NCBI GenBank assembly: GCA_025351355.1
Contig: JANXWC010000069.1
Span: 49,173 to 113,172, forward strand
Length of the DNA stretch: 64,000 nt
Direction: 5' to 3'
From: Hyphomicrobiaceae bacterium
Lineage (GTDB): Bacteria > Pseudomonadota > Alphaproteobacteria > Rhizobiales > Hyphomicrobiaceae
Below are positions 35,620 to 46,335 of the stretch, in pieces. Under the pieces are notes generated by a model that saw nothing but the letters and a program-made list of their open reading frames with translations, searched no databases and was not told where the DNA came from. A program made the translations under genes and the position numbers. Every line of letters begins with the position of its first letter. Position 1 is the stretch's first letter.

Positions 35620-35625
35620 ATTATA
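35620..35625 (-). promoter_or_regulatory. -10 element of the zur-znuCB promoter, possible Zur site
   Basis: On the minus strand this reads TATAAT, a perfect -10 hexamer about 60 bases upstream of the zur start. It lies inside GCTGATATAATGTTGC, an AT-rich core that loosely resembles Zur boxes. No strong -35 is visible at the usual distance. I infer autoregulation by Zur here. Confidence 0.5.
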
Positions 35626-35666
35626 TCAGCAATGCCTGCGCGAAACCACCCGGTTCCGACCTTACG

Positions 35667-36929
35667 TCAGCGCCGCCGGGTCAACGTGACGATGGCCTCA
35701 ACATGGGGTGACCACAAGAACTGGTCGATGCCGTGCACGGCGCCGAGTTCGAAACCTGCGTCGACCAGGATCCGGCAATCGCGCGCCAGGGTACCGGGAT
35801 TGCAGGAGACCGCGACGACAGTGCCGATTTTAGATCGGGCTATCATCTCGCATTGCGCCTTGGCGCCGGCGCGGGGTGGATCGAACACCACCGCGTCGAC
35901 TTCGGCGAGTTCCAGCGGCGAGAGCGGCTCGGCGGCGAGATCGCGCATGCGGGCTTCAATCGGTTTCAGGTTGCTGGCGAAGCGGGCGCCGTGCGTCAGG
36001 GCGGCCAATGCCGCTTTGTCGCTATCGATGGCCGTCACCCGGGCGCGGCGGGCGAGGGGCAGGCTAAAGGTGCCGGTGCCGCAGTAGAGATCCGCAACCC
36101 GCTTTGATTTGCCGATACCAGCGGTGATCAACTGAGCCATATGCGCCTCGGCGGCGGCGACGGCTTGGAAGAACGCACCGGGCGGCGGCACGATGGCGCC
36201 AGCCTCGGTGATCAATTGCGGATCGCGTTCGGCACAGACCGTCAACCCTTCGATCGTCAGCCTCGCGAAGCCTGCGCGGCGTGCAATAATGGCCAATTGC
36301 GCCGCGGCCTGCATGGTCGGCGGCGCGCCGCTACCGTGTACCGCCACATCGAGCCCGCCGGCGAGATCGGCCACCTCGATGCGCAGCTCGACCGGCTTGC
36401 CCGGCTTCGCCGCCCCGGCGCCGATGTAGACAGCCAGTTCGCGCAATGCGGGAAATTTAACCGTGATCGGGTCGGTGAGCACCGGGCATTCGCCAAGGTC
36501 CACCAAGCTGTGGCTACGACGCTCGTGATAGCCCAATCTTACTTTGCCACCGTTGACGCGGCCGGTCAGCGCTGCCCGCCGGCGCGACCGCGGCTCGGCG
36601 AAATACATTGACGCGAGTTCGATCTCCAGGCCTTGGGTACGAAATCCCGCGCGGATCAACCCTTCTTTCCAGCTCCGATAGAGGGCTGGCGCCATGTGCT
36701 GGGCCGCACATCCCCCGCATATGCCGAAATGCCGGCACGGCGGCGCAACACGATCCGGTGACGGCACGCCGAGGCGCTCACCCGCCCCGTCAGCCGTGTC
36801 CCGATACCGCTCGCCCGGCAGCGCCAATGGTATGAAGATAGGGCCATTGGCGGTATCGGCGCAGCCGTCACCGTCGCGCCCGAGACGCGCAATCGTCAGT
36901 TCGGCTGGTTCAATGGTTCTATCACTCAT
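35667..36929 (-). CDS. RlmD/TrmA-type RNA (uracil-5-)-methyltransferase
   Basis: This 420-residue enzyme is a class I SAM-dependent m5U RNA methyltransferase. It has an N-terminal TRAM-like domain, then an iron-sulfur cluster motif C65-x5-C71-x2-C74 with a fourth cysteine in LGECPVL. The SAM motif is DLYCGTGTFSLPLA, and the catalytic nucleophile lies in VSCNPGTLARD. The target is probably a uracil in 23S rRNA (RlmC/RlmD type), but tRNA U54 cannot be excluded. The ATG overlaps the tlyA stop by four bases (ATGA), so the two are translationally coupled. Confidence 0.92.
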   Translation of the reverse strand: MSDRTIEPAELTIARLGRDGDGCADTANGPIFIPLALPGERYRDTADGAGERLGVPSPDRVAPPCRHFGICGGCAAQHMAPALYRSWKEGLIRAGFRTQGLEIELASMYFAEPRSRRRAALTGRVNGGKVRLGYHERRSHSLVDLGECPVLTDPITVKFPALRELAVYIGAGAAKPGKPVELRIEVADLAGGLDVAVHGSGAPPTMQAAAQLAIIARRAGFARLTIEGLTVCAERDPQLITEAGAIVPPPGAFFQAVAAAEAHMAQLITAGIGKSKRVADLYCGTGTFSLPLARRARVTAIDSDKAALAALTHGARFASNLKPIEARMRDLAAEPLSPLELAEVDAVVFDPPRAGAKAQCEMIARSKIGTVVAVSCNPGTLARDCRILVDAGFELGAVHGIDQFLWSPHVEAIVTLTRRR

Positions 36930-37666
36930 GCCAGCACCTTAGCCGCTTTACGGGCGCCGATCAAAATTTCCTGGTTGCCGTCGCCCCCGCTGATCGGCGA
37001 GGCGACGGTTCCCGTGACCGGCCAACCCCGAGATGCGAGCCAGTCGCCGATACGGTCGACCGCGGCAACGCGCGCCACCGCATCACGGACGATGCCACCT
37101 TTGCCGACATGATCGCGGCCAACTTCAAACTGCGGCTTGACGAGCGCCACCAGCCAGGCCCCTGGTGCTGCCAAATTGCGAATGACCGGCAGCGCTTTCT
37201 GCAGCGAAATAAAGCTGACATCGGCGGTCACCGCCGTCGGTGCTGTGGCGAAATCCTCGGCCTTAAGCCCGCGGGCGTCGCGACCTTCAAGGACCGTAAC
37301 GCGTGGGTCTGAGCGGAGACTCGGATGCAACTGCGCCCGGCCGACGTCGACGGCCACGACACTTTTAGCAGCACGCGCCAGCAGCACTTCTGTAAAACCG
37401 CCTGTGGACGCACCAATGTCCACGGCGTGCCCGCTCTGCACGTCGAAGCCGAACGCATCGAGCGCCGCGATCAGTTTTTCGGCGCCGCGCGAGACATGGC
37501 GCGGGGCCTCCGCGGCAAGTGCGATATCGACATCGGCAGCGACTTCATGGCCGGCCTTGGTGACGACGATGCCACGAACCCGAACGAAGCCGCGGCGGAT
37601 CAGATCCAAGGCGCGCGATCGTGTCGGCACCAGCCCGCGGTCGACCAGTGCGATGTCCAACCGCAT
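36926..37666 (-). CDS. tlyA: TlyA-family rRNA 2'-O-methyltransferase
   Basis: This 246-residue protein has an N-terminal S4 RNA-binding domain (RLDIALVDRGLVPTRSRALD, then RGFVRVRGIVVTKAG) and a FtsJ-like Rossmann methyltransferase (VDIGASTGGFTEVLLARAAK as the SAM motif). KPQFEVGRDHVGKGGIV is another TlyA mark. The family methylates ribose in 16S and/or 23S rRNA; older annotations call it hemolysin A. In many bacteria tlyA follows dxs, but here it follows the KamA-like gene by three bases and overlaps the RlmD-like gene. Confidence 0.93.
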   Translation of the reverse strand: MRLDIALVDRGLVPTRSRALDLIRRGFVRVRGIVVTKAGHEVAADVDIALAAEAPRHVSRGAEKLIAALDAFGFDVQSGHAVDIGASTGGFTEVLLARAAKSVVAVDVGRAQLHPSLRSDPRVTVLEGRDARGLKAEDFATAPTAVTADVSFISLQKALPVIRNLAAPGAWLVALVKPQFEVGRDHVGKGGIVRDAVARVAAVDRIGDWLASRGWPVTGTVASPISGGDGNQEILIGARKAAKVLA

Positions 37667-37669
37667 GCG

Positions 37670-38734
37670 CTAACCCCGCTCGGGATCAGGATGCAGCGAG
37701 CCGTCGGGCGCGCGCACGCTGCCGTCCGGCTCAAGATAGTTCGGCAGAATGGGCACTTTCGCCACCCCACCAGGGATATCCAATACGTAGAGCGGCTGTG
37801 CGAGACCCGACAAGCGGCCGCGCAGGTCACGCATGAGGGACTGTCCGTCGGCGATGCTGGTGCGGAAATGACGCGTACCCGGCGCCTTATCCATGTGATG
37901 GAGATAATAGGGTTTAATTCTTAGGGAGACGAGCGCGCGCATCAAGTCGGCCATCACGGCGGCGCTATCGTTGATGCCGGCCAGCAGCACCGTCTGGCTC
38001 AGCATGACGATGCCGCCGTCGATGAGTCGAGCGACGACCGCGCGCGCCGCCGCAGTCAGTTCGCGGGCATGATTGGTGTGCAGCATGACGAACACTGCCT
38101 TGCCCCCGCCCCGCAACGCTTCGACCATTTCAGCTGTGACCCGTTCGGGCGCAACGACGGGCACCCGGCTATGCCAACGCAGCACCTGCACATGCGGGAT
38201 TGCCGCCAGCCGACGCGATATCTCGGCAATCCGACGCGGCGCCAGCATCAGCGGATCGCCGCCCGTGAGGATCACTTCGAAGATGCCGGGATCGGCGGCG
38301 ATGTAGTCGAGCGCGCGGACGAGGGCTGGCTCATCCAGCATCTGCGCGCCGCCCGGCCCCACCATCTCGCGACGAAAGCAGAAGCGGCAGTAGACCGGGC
38401 AGACGTGCGTCAGCTTCAACAACACGCGGTCGGGATAACGGTGCACAAGGCCCGGCACCTTTTCGTGGCGGCCATCGCCGATCGGATCGGCACGTTCACC
38501 GGGGCTGCTGTCGAGTTCAGCCGACGTCGGCAGGAATTGGCGACCGATCGGATCGGCGGGATCGTCGGCATCGATCAACGCGGCCATGGCGGGCGTCACC
38601 GCAATCGCATAGCGGCGCGCAACCTCGCCAAGCGCACCGGCATCGGCAGGCGGCACGAATCCAGCATCAACCAGATCCGCGATACTTTTCAGCGTGCGCC
38701 CTATCGCTCTATTTTCACTAATATTTCGTGCCAT
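37670..38734 (-). CDS. KamA/EpmB-like radical SAM lysine 2,3-aminomutase family protein
   Basis: This is a protein of about 354 residues. The radical SAM cluster motif is C112-x3-C116-x2-C119 (VCPVYCRFC). Later family marks are EVILTGGDPLML and HSRVPVVAPERVT, and the PLP-binding lysine region appears as DIPGGVAKVP near the C-terminus. Its short length fits EpmB, which makes beta-lysine for elongation factor P, rather than the larger clostridial enzyme. No epmA or efp gene is in the window. The start at MARNISENRAIG is chosen over a TTG-initiated extension. It is followed by tlyA after three bases. Confidence 0.9.
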   Translation of the reverse strand: MARNISENRAIGRTLKSIADLVDAGFVPPADAGALGEVARRYAIAVTPAMAALIDADDPADPIGRQFLPTSAELDSSPGERADPIGDGRHEKVPGLVHRYPDRVLLKLTHVCPVYCRFCFRREMVGPGGAQMLDEPALVRALDYIAADPGIFEVILTGGDPLMLAPRRIAEISRRLAAIPHVQVLRWHSRVPVVAPERVTAEMVEALRGGGKAVFVMLHTNHARELTAAARAVVARLIDGGIVMLSQTVLLAGINDSAAVMADLMRALVSLRIKPYYLHHMDKAPGTRHFRTSIADGQSLMRDLRGRLSGLAQPLYVLDIPGGVAKVPILPNYLEPDGSVRAPDGSLHPDPERG

Positions 38735-38798
38735 AACGGCGATGTAGAGCGGTTTAGGGGAAGTGTGAAGCGGTTCACCGTGAATAACCGCTGCGCAA

Positions 38799-40361
38799 TC
38801 AAAAATGGCGCACAAAAGGTGCGAGCAGGTTCGGGATGGTGCCGGGATCGCGCAGGCCGCGGCCGAGATAGAGATTGAGGGTCAGCAGCGGCTGGCCGGC
38901 ATGCAGAATGTCGACCGGGGCGAGCCGTTCGATGGTGTTGAAATAGATGCCGAGCGCGGTGCGGACGTCGGCTTCGGCAAGAGCGGAACCAGCGATGATG
39001 GCGTCCTGTCCGAGCAGCGCGCGATTGTCGTAAAGAATGCCATAGCCGCGCGGATCGGTGCACAAACAGCGAACCTGCAGCACGCGCGCCAAGGCCGTGT
39101 CGATGCGCGCGGCCTCATGCCATTTGAGGCCGGCGACAAAGGTATTGGGACGGCTCAGCAACCCCCGCTCCGTCAGCGCTTCATGCAATGGCCGCCAGGA
39201 TTGAGTCTCGATCAGCGGGTAGGGGACGGCCTTGCCGCCGGGCAGGGCGATGGTCGGCCAAGGCAGGCGTACGAGGGCAATGACGGACGCGAACAGCAAT
39301 ACCAGTGACAGCGTGGAACCGACGAGCCACAGGCGCGCCGTGCGGTCGCCATCGGCCAGATCGCGGGCGAGGTCACGACCCAACAGGATGCAGCCGAAAA
39401 GATAACCAGGGGCGGCCCAATGAAACAGCGTCCGGGTGCCACCAAGCGAGATCAGTGTGAAACCGGCGATGGGCAGAACCGCGAGGCAGAACAGCAACCA
39501 GTCGCGGGCGCAACGGGGACCCGCCCAGGCCGCGCGACCGAGACTGATCATCAGGGCGACCCATACCCACGGCAATAGAAATGCCGCCTGTCCGCCGAGC
39601 GCCACGAAGGGACCTGTCAGGTCCAGCCGCGAGGAGCGCGCACGCCCGGCCTGGAAGGCAAAGGAAATCCAGTCGTGTTCGGCATTCCAGATCAGCACGG
39701 GGCTGAAAAGCGCCAGCGTTACCAACGCGGCGAGATACGGCCACGGGCTGCGCAGCCAGTGCCGATGCGCTGCTGATGTGAGAATGAAAAGACCTGTGCC
39801 GGCCAACAAGACAGCGCCATGCAGCTTGGAGAGGCAGGCGAGACCCGTGGCAAGGCCCGCCAGCAGCCACCAAACCGGCGCCACGCGCAAATCGCCGAAC
39901 AGGGCGCGCGCCAGGCAACACAAGGCCGCCAGCATCGCCGCTAACAGCGGGCCATCAGGCAACACCATGCTGCCGCTGGTCCACGCAAGTACAGGCGCGA
40001 GGTTGAGGGCGACAGCTGCGAACAACCCGGCGCGGGCAGAGTAGAGATAGCGCGTCGCGTCGAAGGCCAGCCACGTGCTGAGCGCGCACAGTAGAATGAA
40101 GGGCAGGCGCACGGCGAGCGGCGCCTCGGTGCCGCACAGGGTTGCCGCGCCATGGGCGAGCCACCAGGCCAGCGGCGGATGATCGAAGGTGGCGAGCGCC
40201 CACGTACGCGCGGTTGCGACAGTGTAGGATTCGTCGATGCCGAGCCCGATACTCGAGGCCAGCACGAGCCGCGCGATGCCAGTGACGACGATCAGCAGCA
40301 GCAGCCATCGCAGCGCCCAGCCGTCTCCCGTCGGTGCGCGCACAGCAGCGCTAGCGCTCAT
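38799..40361 (-). CDS. glycosyltransferase family 39-like membrane protein (ArnT/PMT type)
   Basis: This 520-residue protein has about ten to twelve hydrophobic segments and the acidic catalytic motif after the first helix (GLGIDESYT), followed by FDHPPLAWWLAHG in the first large loop. This fits GT39/GT83-type enzymes that use polyprenyl-phosphate sugars on the periplasmic side. The acceptor is unknown; lipid A or protein glycosylation are options. The ATG overlaps the stop of the GT2-GtrA gene by four bases (ATGA), so the two are coupled and probably form a donor-synthesis and transfer pair. Confidence 0.88.
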   Translation of the reverse strand: MSASAAVRAPTGDGWALRWLLLLIVVTGIARLVLASSIGLGIDESYTVATARTWALATFDHPPLAWWLAHGAATLCGTEAPLAVRLPFILLCALSTWLAFDATRYLYSARAGLFAAVALNLAPVLAWTSGSMVLPDGPLLAAMLAALCCLARALFGDLRVAPVWWLLAGLATGLACLSKLHGAVLLAGTGLFILTSAAHRHWLRSPWPYLAALVTLALFSPVLIWNAEHDWISFAFQAGRARSSRLDLTGPFVALGGQAAFLLPWVWVALMISLGRAAWAGPRCARDWLLFCLAVLPIAGFTLISLGGTRTLFHWAAPGYLFGCILLGRDLARDLADGDRTARLWLVGSTLSLVLLFASVIALVRLPWPTIALPGGKAVPYPLIETQSWRPLHEALTERGLLSRPNTFVAGLKWHEAARIDTALARVLQVRCLCTDPRGYGILYDNRALLGQDAIIAGSALAEADVRTALGIYFNTIERLAPVDILHAGQPLLTLNLYLGRGLRDPGTIPNLLAPFVRHF

Positions 40362-41506
40362 TTGCGCCACAGCAGCTGGTTCGACAGCGTGAAATTCCAC
40401 ACCGCGCCGATCACCGAACCGATCAGCGCCGGCACGATCCAGCGGGGATAGTGGAGATAAAGCCAGTTGGCGACGCCGATGTTGCTCAGCGTGCCGATGC
40501 CGCAGATGACATAGAATGCGAGCAGCGCCTTGAGTGCCGCAATCCCGCTGAGGCGGCGATCGCGATAGGTGGTGGCGTTGTTGAGGAAGAAATTCGAGGT
40601 CATGGCGACAAGCGTCGCGCCGGTCTGCGCCTCGCCGAAGGAGAAGCCCAACGGCTTGAGCACGGCGAGGGCCGCGAGATGGACGAGAATGCCGGCCGAA
40701 CCGATCAGCGCGAAACTCAGGAAGCGAACGGGGACGACACCCTGCGTCACCTTGGTGATGATCAGCCCGAGGAAATCGAGAATGTTCTGGGTGTCGAATT
40801 TCGACGCGCCCTCCTGCCGTGCCGCGAATGAATAGGTGACTTCCTCGATCTTGAGGCCACCGTGCGCGGTGGCGAGGATATCGAACAGGATCTTGAAACC
40901 TTCCGAGGCGAGATCGGGTGCCAACGGCACGAAGGCTGTGCGGCGGATCATGAAAAAGCCGCTCATCGGATCGGTCACTGCGACGCCGGTCGCAAAGCGC
41001 GCCAGCGCCGTTGACAGGCGACTGGCGAAGCGCCGGAATGCCGAGAAACCCTCAGTTGCCGACCCACCCTCGCTGTAACGGCTGGCAATCACGAGATCAG
41101 CGGACGTTGTGCGCAGGCGCTCAAGCATGCGGGCCAGGAGTGTTGCGTCGTGCTGCAGGTCGGCGTCCATCACGGCCATGATTGGAGCGGACGTGGCCAG
41201 GAACCCTTCGATGCAGGCGCCGGCAAGCCCGCGCCGACCGATGCGATTGAGGCAGCGTACGCGCCCGTCCTCAAGGCCTATTTCGGCGGCCAGTGCCGCT
41301 GTCCCGTCCGGCGAGGCATCGTCGACGAAGATCAACTCCCAGCGGACATCGCCAAGCGACGCCGCCACTTGACGCACGACTTCACGCAGATTGCCGCGCT
41401 CGTTGAACGTGGGCACGATCAGCGCGAGTTCAGGGCCGGCGGCACGGGGCGCCGCACGTCCGCCATCGGCCAACATATTAAGCTTCGCATCCATAGGCGA
41501 TGTCAT
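40358..41506 (-). CDS. GT2 glycosyltransferase fused to a GtrA-like membrane domain
   Basis: This 382-residue protein has an N-terminal GT2 domain like dolichol-phosphate mannosyltransferase (LIVPTFNERGNLREVV, LIFVDDASPDGTA, MAVMDADLQHD). The C-terminal part of about 125 residues has four hydrophobic segments of the GtrA type. Such fusions make polyprenyl-phosphate-sugar at the inner membrane and may help flip it. The next gene encodes a GT39-type transferase that would use the product. The sugar is unknown. Confidence 0.9.
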   Translation of the reverse strand: MTSPMDAKLNMLADGGRAAPRAAGPELALIVPTFNERGNLREVVRQVAASLGDVRWELIFVDDASPDGTAALAAEIGLEDGRVRCLNRIGRRGLAGACIEGFLATSAPIMAVMDADLQHDATLLARMLERLRTTSADLVIASRYSEGGSATEGFSAFRRFASRLSTALARFATGVAVTDPMSGFFMIRRTAFVPLAPDLASEGFKILFDILATAHGGLKIEEVTYSFAARQEGASKFDTQNILDFLGLIITKVTQGVVPVRFLSFALIGSAGILVHLAALAVLKPLGFSFGEAQTGATLVAMTSNFFLNNATTYRDRRLSGIAALKALLAFYVICGIGTLSNIGVANWLYLHYPRWIVPALIGSVIGAVWNFTLSNQLLWRK

Positions 41507-41711
41507 ATCCCCAGCGCCGGGTACGCGCCATTGCGGGCGGCGGCGGCCTCGATGCCTCTACTAAAGCGATGCGTGGCTTAGCGCAAATGGGCACCGACAG
41601 CTTGACATTCGGTGGCGTCCAAGCGCGACCGAAGCCCCCATTGCCGGCACGTATTGCATTTGCCCCGCCGACCGCTATCGTGCCGCCATCAGCCAGAGCC
41701 GGAGCCCGCCC

Positions 41712-43814
<2,103 letters not shown>

Positions 43815-43821
43815 GACCGAC

Positions 43822-44529
43822 ATGAAAGGGGCGACACACGCGACAGCGGACGGCTGGGTGGAAACGCGCTGGTGGTGGGTGCGGCATGCGCCCGTGCCGG
43901 ACGGCGGTCGCATCTATGGGCAGCGCGACCTCGATTGCGATTGCTCCGACGACAGGGTGTTCCGAGCTGTGGCGGGGGTGCTGCCGCGCGACGCAGTGTG
44001 GGTGACGAGCGACCTCAAGCGGGCCAAGCAGACGGCGGCGGCGATCCATGCCGCGTCCGGCGGCAAGCACGCGCCCACCGAGATGCCGGCGCATAAAGCG
44101 TTCAACGAACAGCATCTGGGCGACTGGCAGGGCTATGACCGCCTGCAATTCCGCCGCGACCGCGGGCATACGCCGAAGACGCTGTGGCTGACCACGGGCG
44201 ATGAACGAGCGCCGGGCGACGGTGGTGAAAGCTATCCCGATCTCGTTGCGCGCGTCATTCCGCTGATCGGCGAACTCAATGCGAAATTTGCCGGTCGCCA
44301 GATCGTTACGGTGACACACGGCGGCACGATCCGGGCGGCGATCGGGCTGGCGCTCGGCGGACCGCACGAGATCTCGCACGCCTTCACCATCGACAACGTT
44401 TCGGTGACGGTGCTCGAACATGTGCATCCGCGACATCGCCCGGAAGCGGGGGTATGGCGCATCGCGACTGTCAACCATCGGCCTTGGCTCACGCCGGGAC
44501 AGGCGGCCAGCGCAGCCGTGCTGGCGTGA
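43822..44529 (+). CDS. histidine phosphatase superfamily protein
   Basis: This 235-residue protein carries the phosphoglycerate-mutase-like histidine phosphatase fold. The phospho-accepting histidine is in WVRHAP near residue 22; the usual RHG is RHA here. Further marks are TSDLKRAKQTAAA, FNEQHLGDWQGYD and the second histidine in VTVTHGGTIRAAI. It probably removes phosphate from a small molecule, for example CobC-like or a sugar phosphate. The gene begins eight bases after the FadJ-like stop and is likely in its operon; no function in beta-oxidation is implied. Confidence 0.88.
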   Translation: MKGATHATADGWVETRWWWVRHAPVPDGGRIYGQRDLDCDCSDDRVFRAVAGVLPRDAVWVTSDLKRAKQTAAAIHAASGGKHAPTEMPAHKAFNEQHLGDWQGYDRLQFRRDRGHTPKTLWLTTGDERAPGDGGESYPDLVARVIPLIGELNAKFAGRQIVTVTHGGTIRAAIGLALGGPHEISHAFTIDNVSVTVLEHVHPRHRPEAGVWRIATVNHRPWLTPGQAASAAVLA

Positions 44530-44547
44530 TTGTGCGCTGCAGTCGGA

Positions 44548-45075
44548 TCAGAAATCGATCCGCCGCTTGACCTCGAAAATTTCCATGACCTTGGCGCCCT
44601 TGTGTGGACCGTCGCACACGAACTCCCACTTACCGCCGCTGTAGGTGTCGCAAAGCTTGACGCCCTTGACCAAAACCCAGTGGCCTTCCTTGCCCTTGTG
44701 GACGGCCAGAATGTAGTACGACCACGCATTGCGCGGCCGCTGCATCCAAGTCCACAACGACGGGCGCTCCTTGCGCGGCAAATCCAAATAATTTGCGATC
44801 GCCTTCATGGCATAGCCGTAGTTGGCCAAAGCGGCGGCGACATCCTCGGTGGTGGTGCCCTTGACGGCCTGCTCGGCGGCATCGGCGGCGACATTGCCTT
44901 CATGCACGACAGGCGTGCGAAAGGCGCGGATCTCGTCCTCGATGCGCGAAATCGGATAACCGGTGATCGCTGAGACGACGTAGGGACCGCAGAACGCGGT
45001 GCGCCCGGTGTCGTTGATCGCATCGTTACGACCGGAGGCGATAGGCGGAATTGTCAGCGGAAGCTGGGCCGGCAT
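44548..45075 (-). CDS. Cys/His protein, possible C39- or papain-like fold
   Basis: This 175-residue protein is of unknown family. It has a striking N-terminal motif, GRTAFCGPYVVSAITGYP, with C29 followed by Gly-Pro, and a later GHWVLVKGVKLCD with H132 and D143. A Cys-Gly-Pro helix start and a downstream His-Asp strand pair fit the C39/papain-like arrangement. I infer a small cysteine peptidase, amidase or inactive relative. No signal peptide is visible. The ATG at 45075 is preferred over a GTG 19 codons upstream. It is convergent with the phosphatase gene. Confidence 0.6.
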   Translation of the reverse strand: MPAQLPLTIPPIASGRNDAINDTGRTAFCGPYVVSAITGYPISRIEDEIRAFRTPVVHEGNVAADAAEQAVKGTTTEDVAAALANYGYAMKAIANYLDLPRKERPSLWTWMQRPRNAWSYYILAVHKGKEGHWVLVKGVKLCDTYSGGKWEFVCDGPHKGAKVMEIFEVKRRIDF

Positions 45076-45291
45076 GAGCGCATGTGCTCTTCGTTGGTGT
45101 GGCCTATAGTGAACGGACTTTAATGCTTTCACGACAGGGTAAAAAAAGTGTTGCCATGACGCCGGTCGCGCATTCGATTCGGTTTTGCGCGAGGCGGGCG
45201 CATAGCAGGCATGAGCGCGTGCGCGTTGGCGAATGCTCGCGTCCGACCTAGCGTTCGATCAGCACTTCCTGACACTGCCGAGGATCCGATC

Positions 45292-46104
45292 ATGGCCGAG
45301 CAATCGCCATTCGAGCTGCACAATAGCCAACCGCCGTTGAAGGCTTATTGGCAACCGGGCTGCACGAGCTGCCTCCGCATGAAGGAATTCCTGACGCGCC
45401 ATGGCGTGCCTTTCGTCTCGGTCAATGTGCTGGAAAGCGAGACGGCGCGGGATGAGTTGGCAGCGCTCGGAGTGCGGACGGTGCCGATCCTGGCGCGCGG
45501 CAACGATTGGGCGAACGGGCAGGTGCTGGGCGATGTGGCACGTGTCGCGGGGATCACGTTGGAAGTCGCGCCGTTGCTGCCGCCACCAGAACTTTATCGC
45601 CGGCTGACGCTGATCCAAAGCGCGGCGCAGCGCCACTTCAGCCAGATTTCGGGCACCGATATCGGCAAGCACTTGCCCGGTCGCCCACGCTCATATGCGG
45701 ATCTGACGTTCCACATCTTCCACATCGCCGAGCTATTCGTCGCCCACATGACATTGGGTCGGCAGTTGGTGGAGGGCGACTATAATCGCAAGCCGCCGGC
45801 CATCTGGACAAGCAAAGGCTCCATCCTGGCCTACGGCCGGGACGTCCAGACGCAACTGCATACGTGGTGGGAGGAGCGTGGCAGGAATACCGATTTCGCG
45901 GTGCCGGCGCGGGTGTATTACGGCAAGCAGTCCGTGCACGAATTCTTCGAGCGCACGACGTGGCACTCCGGACAGCACGCACGCCAGCTCGCTTTGGTGC
46001 TGGAAAAACTTGGCATAGTGGCGGATCGGCCGCTCGGGCCGGAGATCTGGCAGGGCTTGCCGATGCCGCAGAAAATCTGGGATGATGACGCCATGAAATT
46101 CTAG
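45292..46104 (+). CDS. glutaredoxin-like domain fused to DinB/YfiT-like domain
   Basis: This 270-residue protein has an N-terminal glutaredoxin-like domain (about 1-90). Its redox motif is C24-T-S-C27 (WQPGCTSCLRM) and it has a TVP cis-proline (VRTVPIL). A four-helix DinB-like domain follows (about 98-245). Candidate metal ligands are H141 and/or H144 (FHIFHIAE) and H225/H229 (WHSGQHAR). DinB-fold proteins include thiol-dependent transferases such as the bacillithiol and mycothiol enzymes. The fusion suggests a glutathione-linked transferase or reductase. GAGGA precedes the ATG. The domain calls are from motifs only. Confidence 0.8.
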   Translation: MAEQSPFELHNSQPPLKAYWQPGCTSCLRMKEFLTRHGVPFVSVNVLESETARDELAALGVRTVPILARGNDWANGQVLGDVARVAGITLEVAPLLPPPELYRRLTLIQSAAQRHFSQISGTDIGKHLPGRPRSYADLTFHIFHIAELFVAHMTLGRQLVEGDYNRKPPAIWTSKGSILAYGRDVQTQLHTWWEERGRNTDFAVPARVYYGKQSVHEFFERTTWHSGQHARQLALVLEKLGIVADRPLGPEIWQGLPMPQKIWDDDAMKF

Positions 46105-46117
46105 GAAGCCGAGTGCC

Positions 46118-46223
46118 GCGTATCTGGGGACAGGCGTATCTGGGGCGTATCTGGGGACAGCCACCAAACTGCCGCGCTGGCACGGGCACTTCCACCGACG
46201 ACACTTGCTGGTGGCTGTCCCCA
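46118..46223. repeat. short dispersed repeat with inverted and direct copies
   Basis: GCGTATCTGGGGACAG occurs at 46118-46133 and again at 46145-46160, with a truncated copy between at 46134-46145. The 15-mer TGGGGACAGCCACCA (46152-46166) has a perfect inverted copy, TGGTGGCTGTCCCCA, at 46209-46223. The same 15-mer appears once more at 49132-49146. This points to a small repeat family rather than a gene-specific hairpin. Confidence 0.75.
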
Positions 46224-46335
46224 CGCGCTCCGTGCCCACGCGCTCCACACGTGCTGGACATTTATCGCCGACGCGTGATCAACTCGACATCAGGCGGTTA
46301 GATGCCGGCAGCACCACGACGGGGATGACAATACA

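Noticed and set aside
46118..46223. Possible CRISPR-like array
   Set aside because: There are only two full copies and one partial copy, with no regular spacers and no cas genes.
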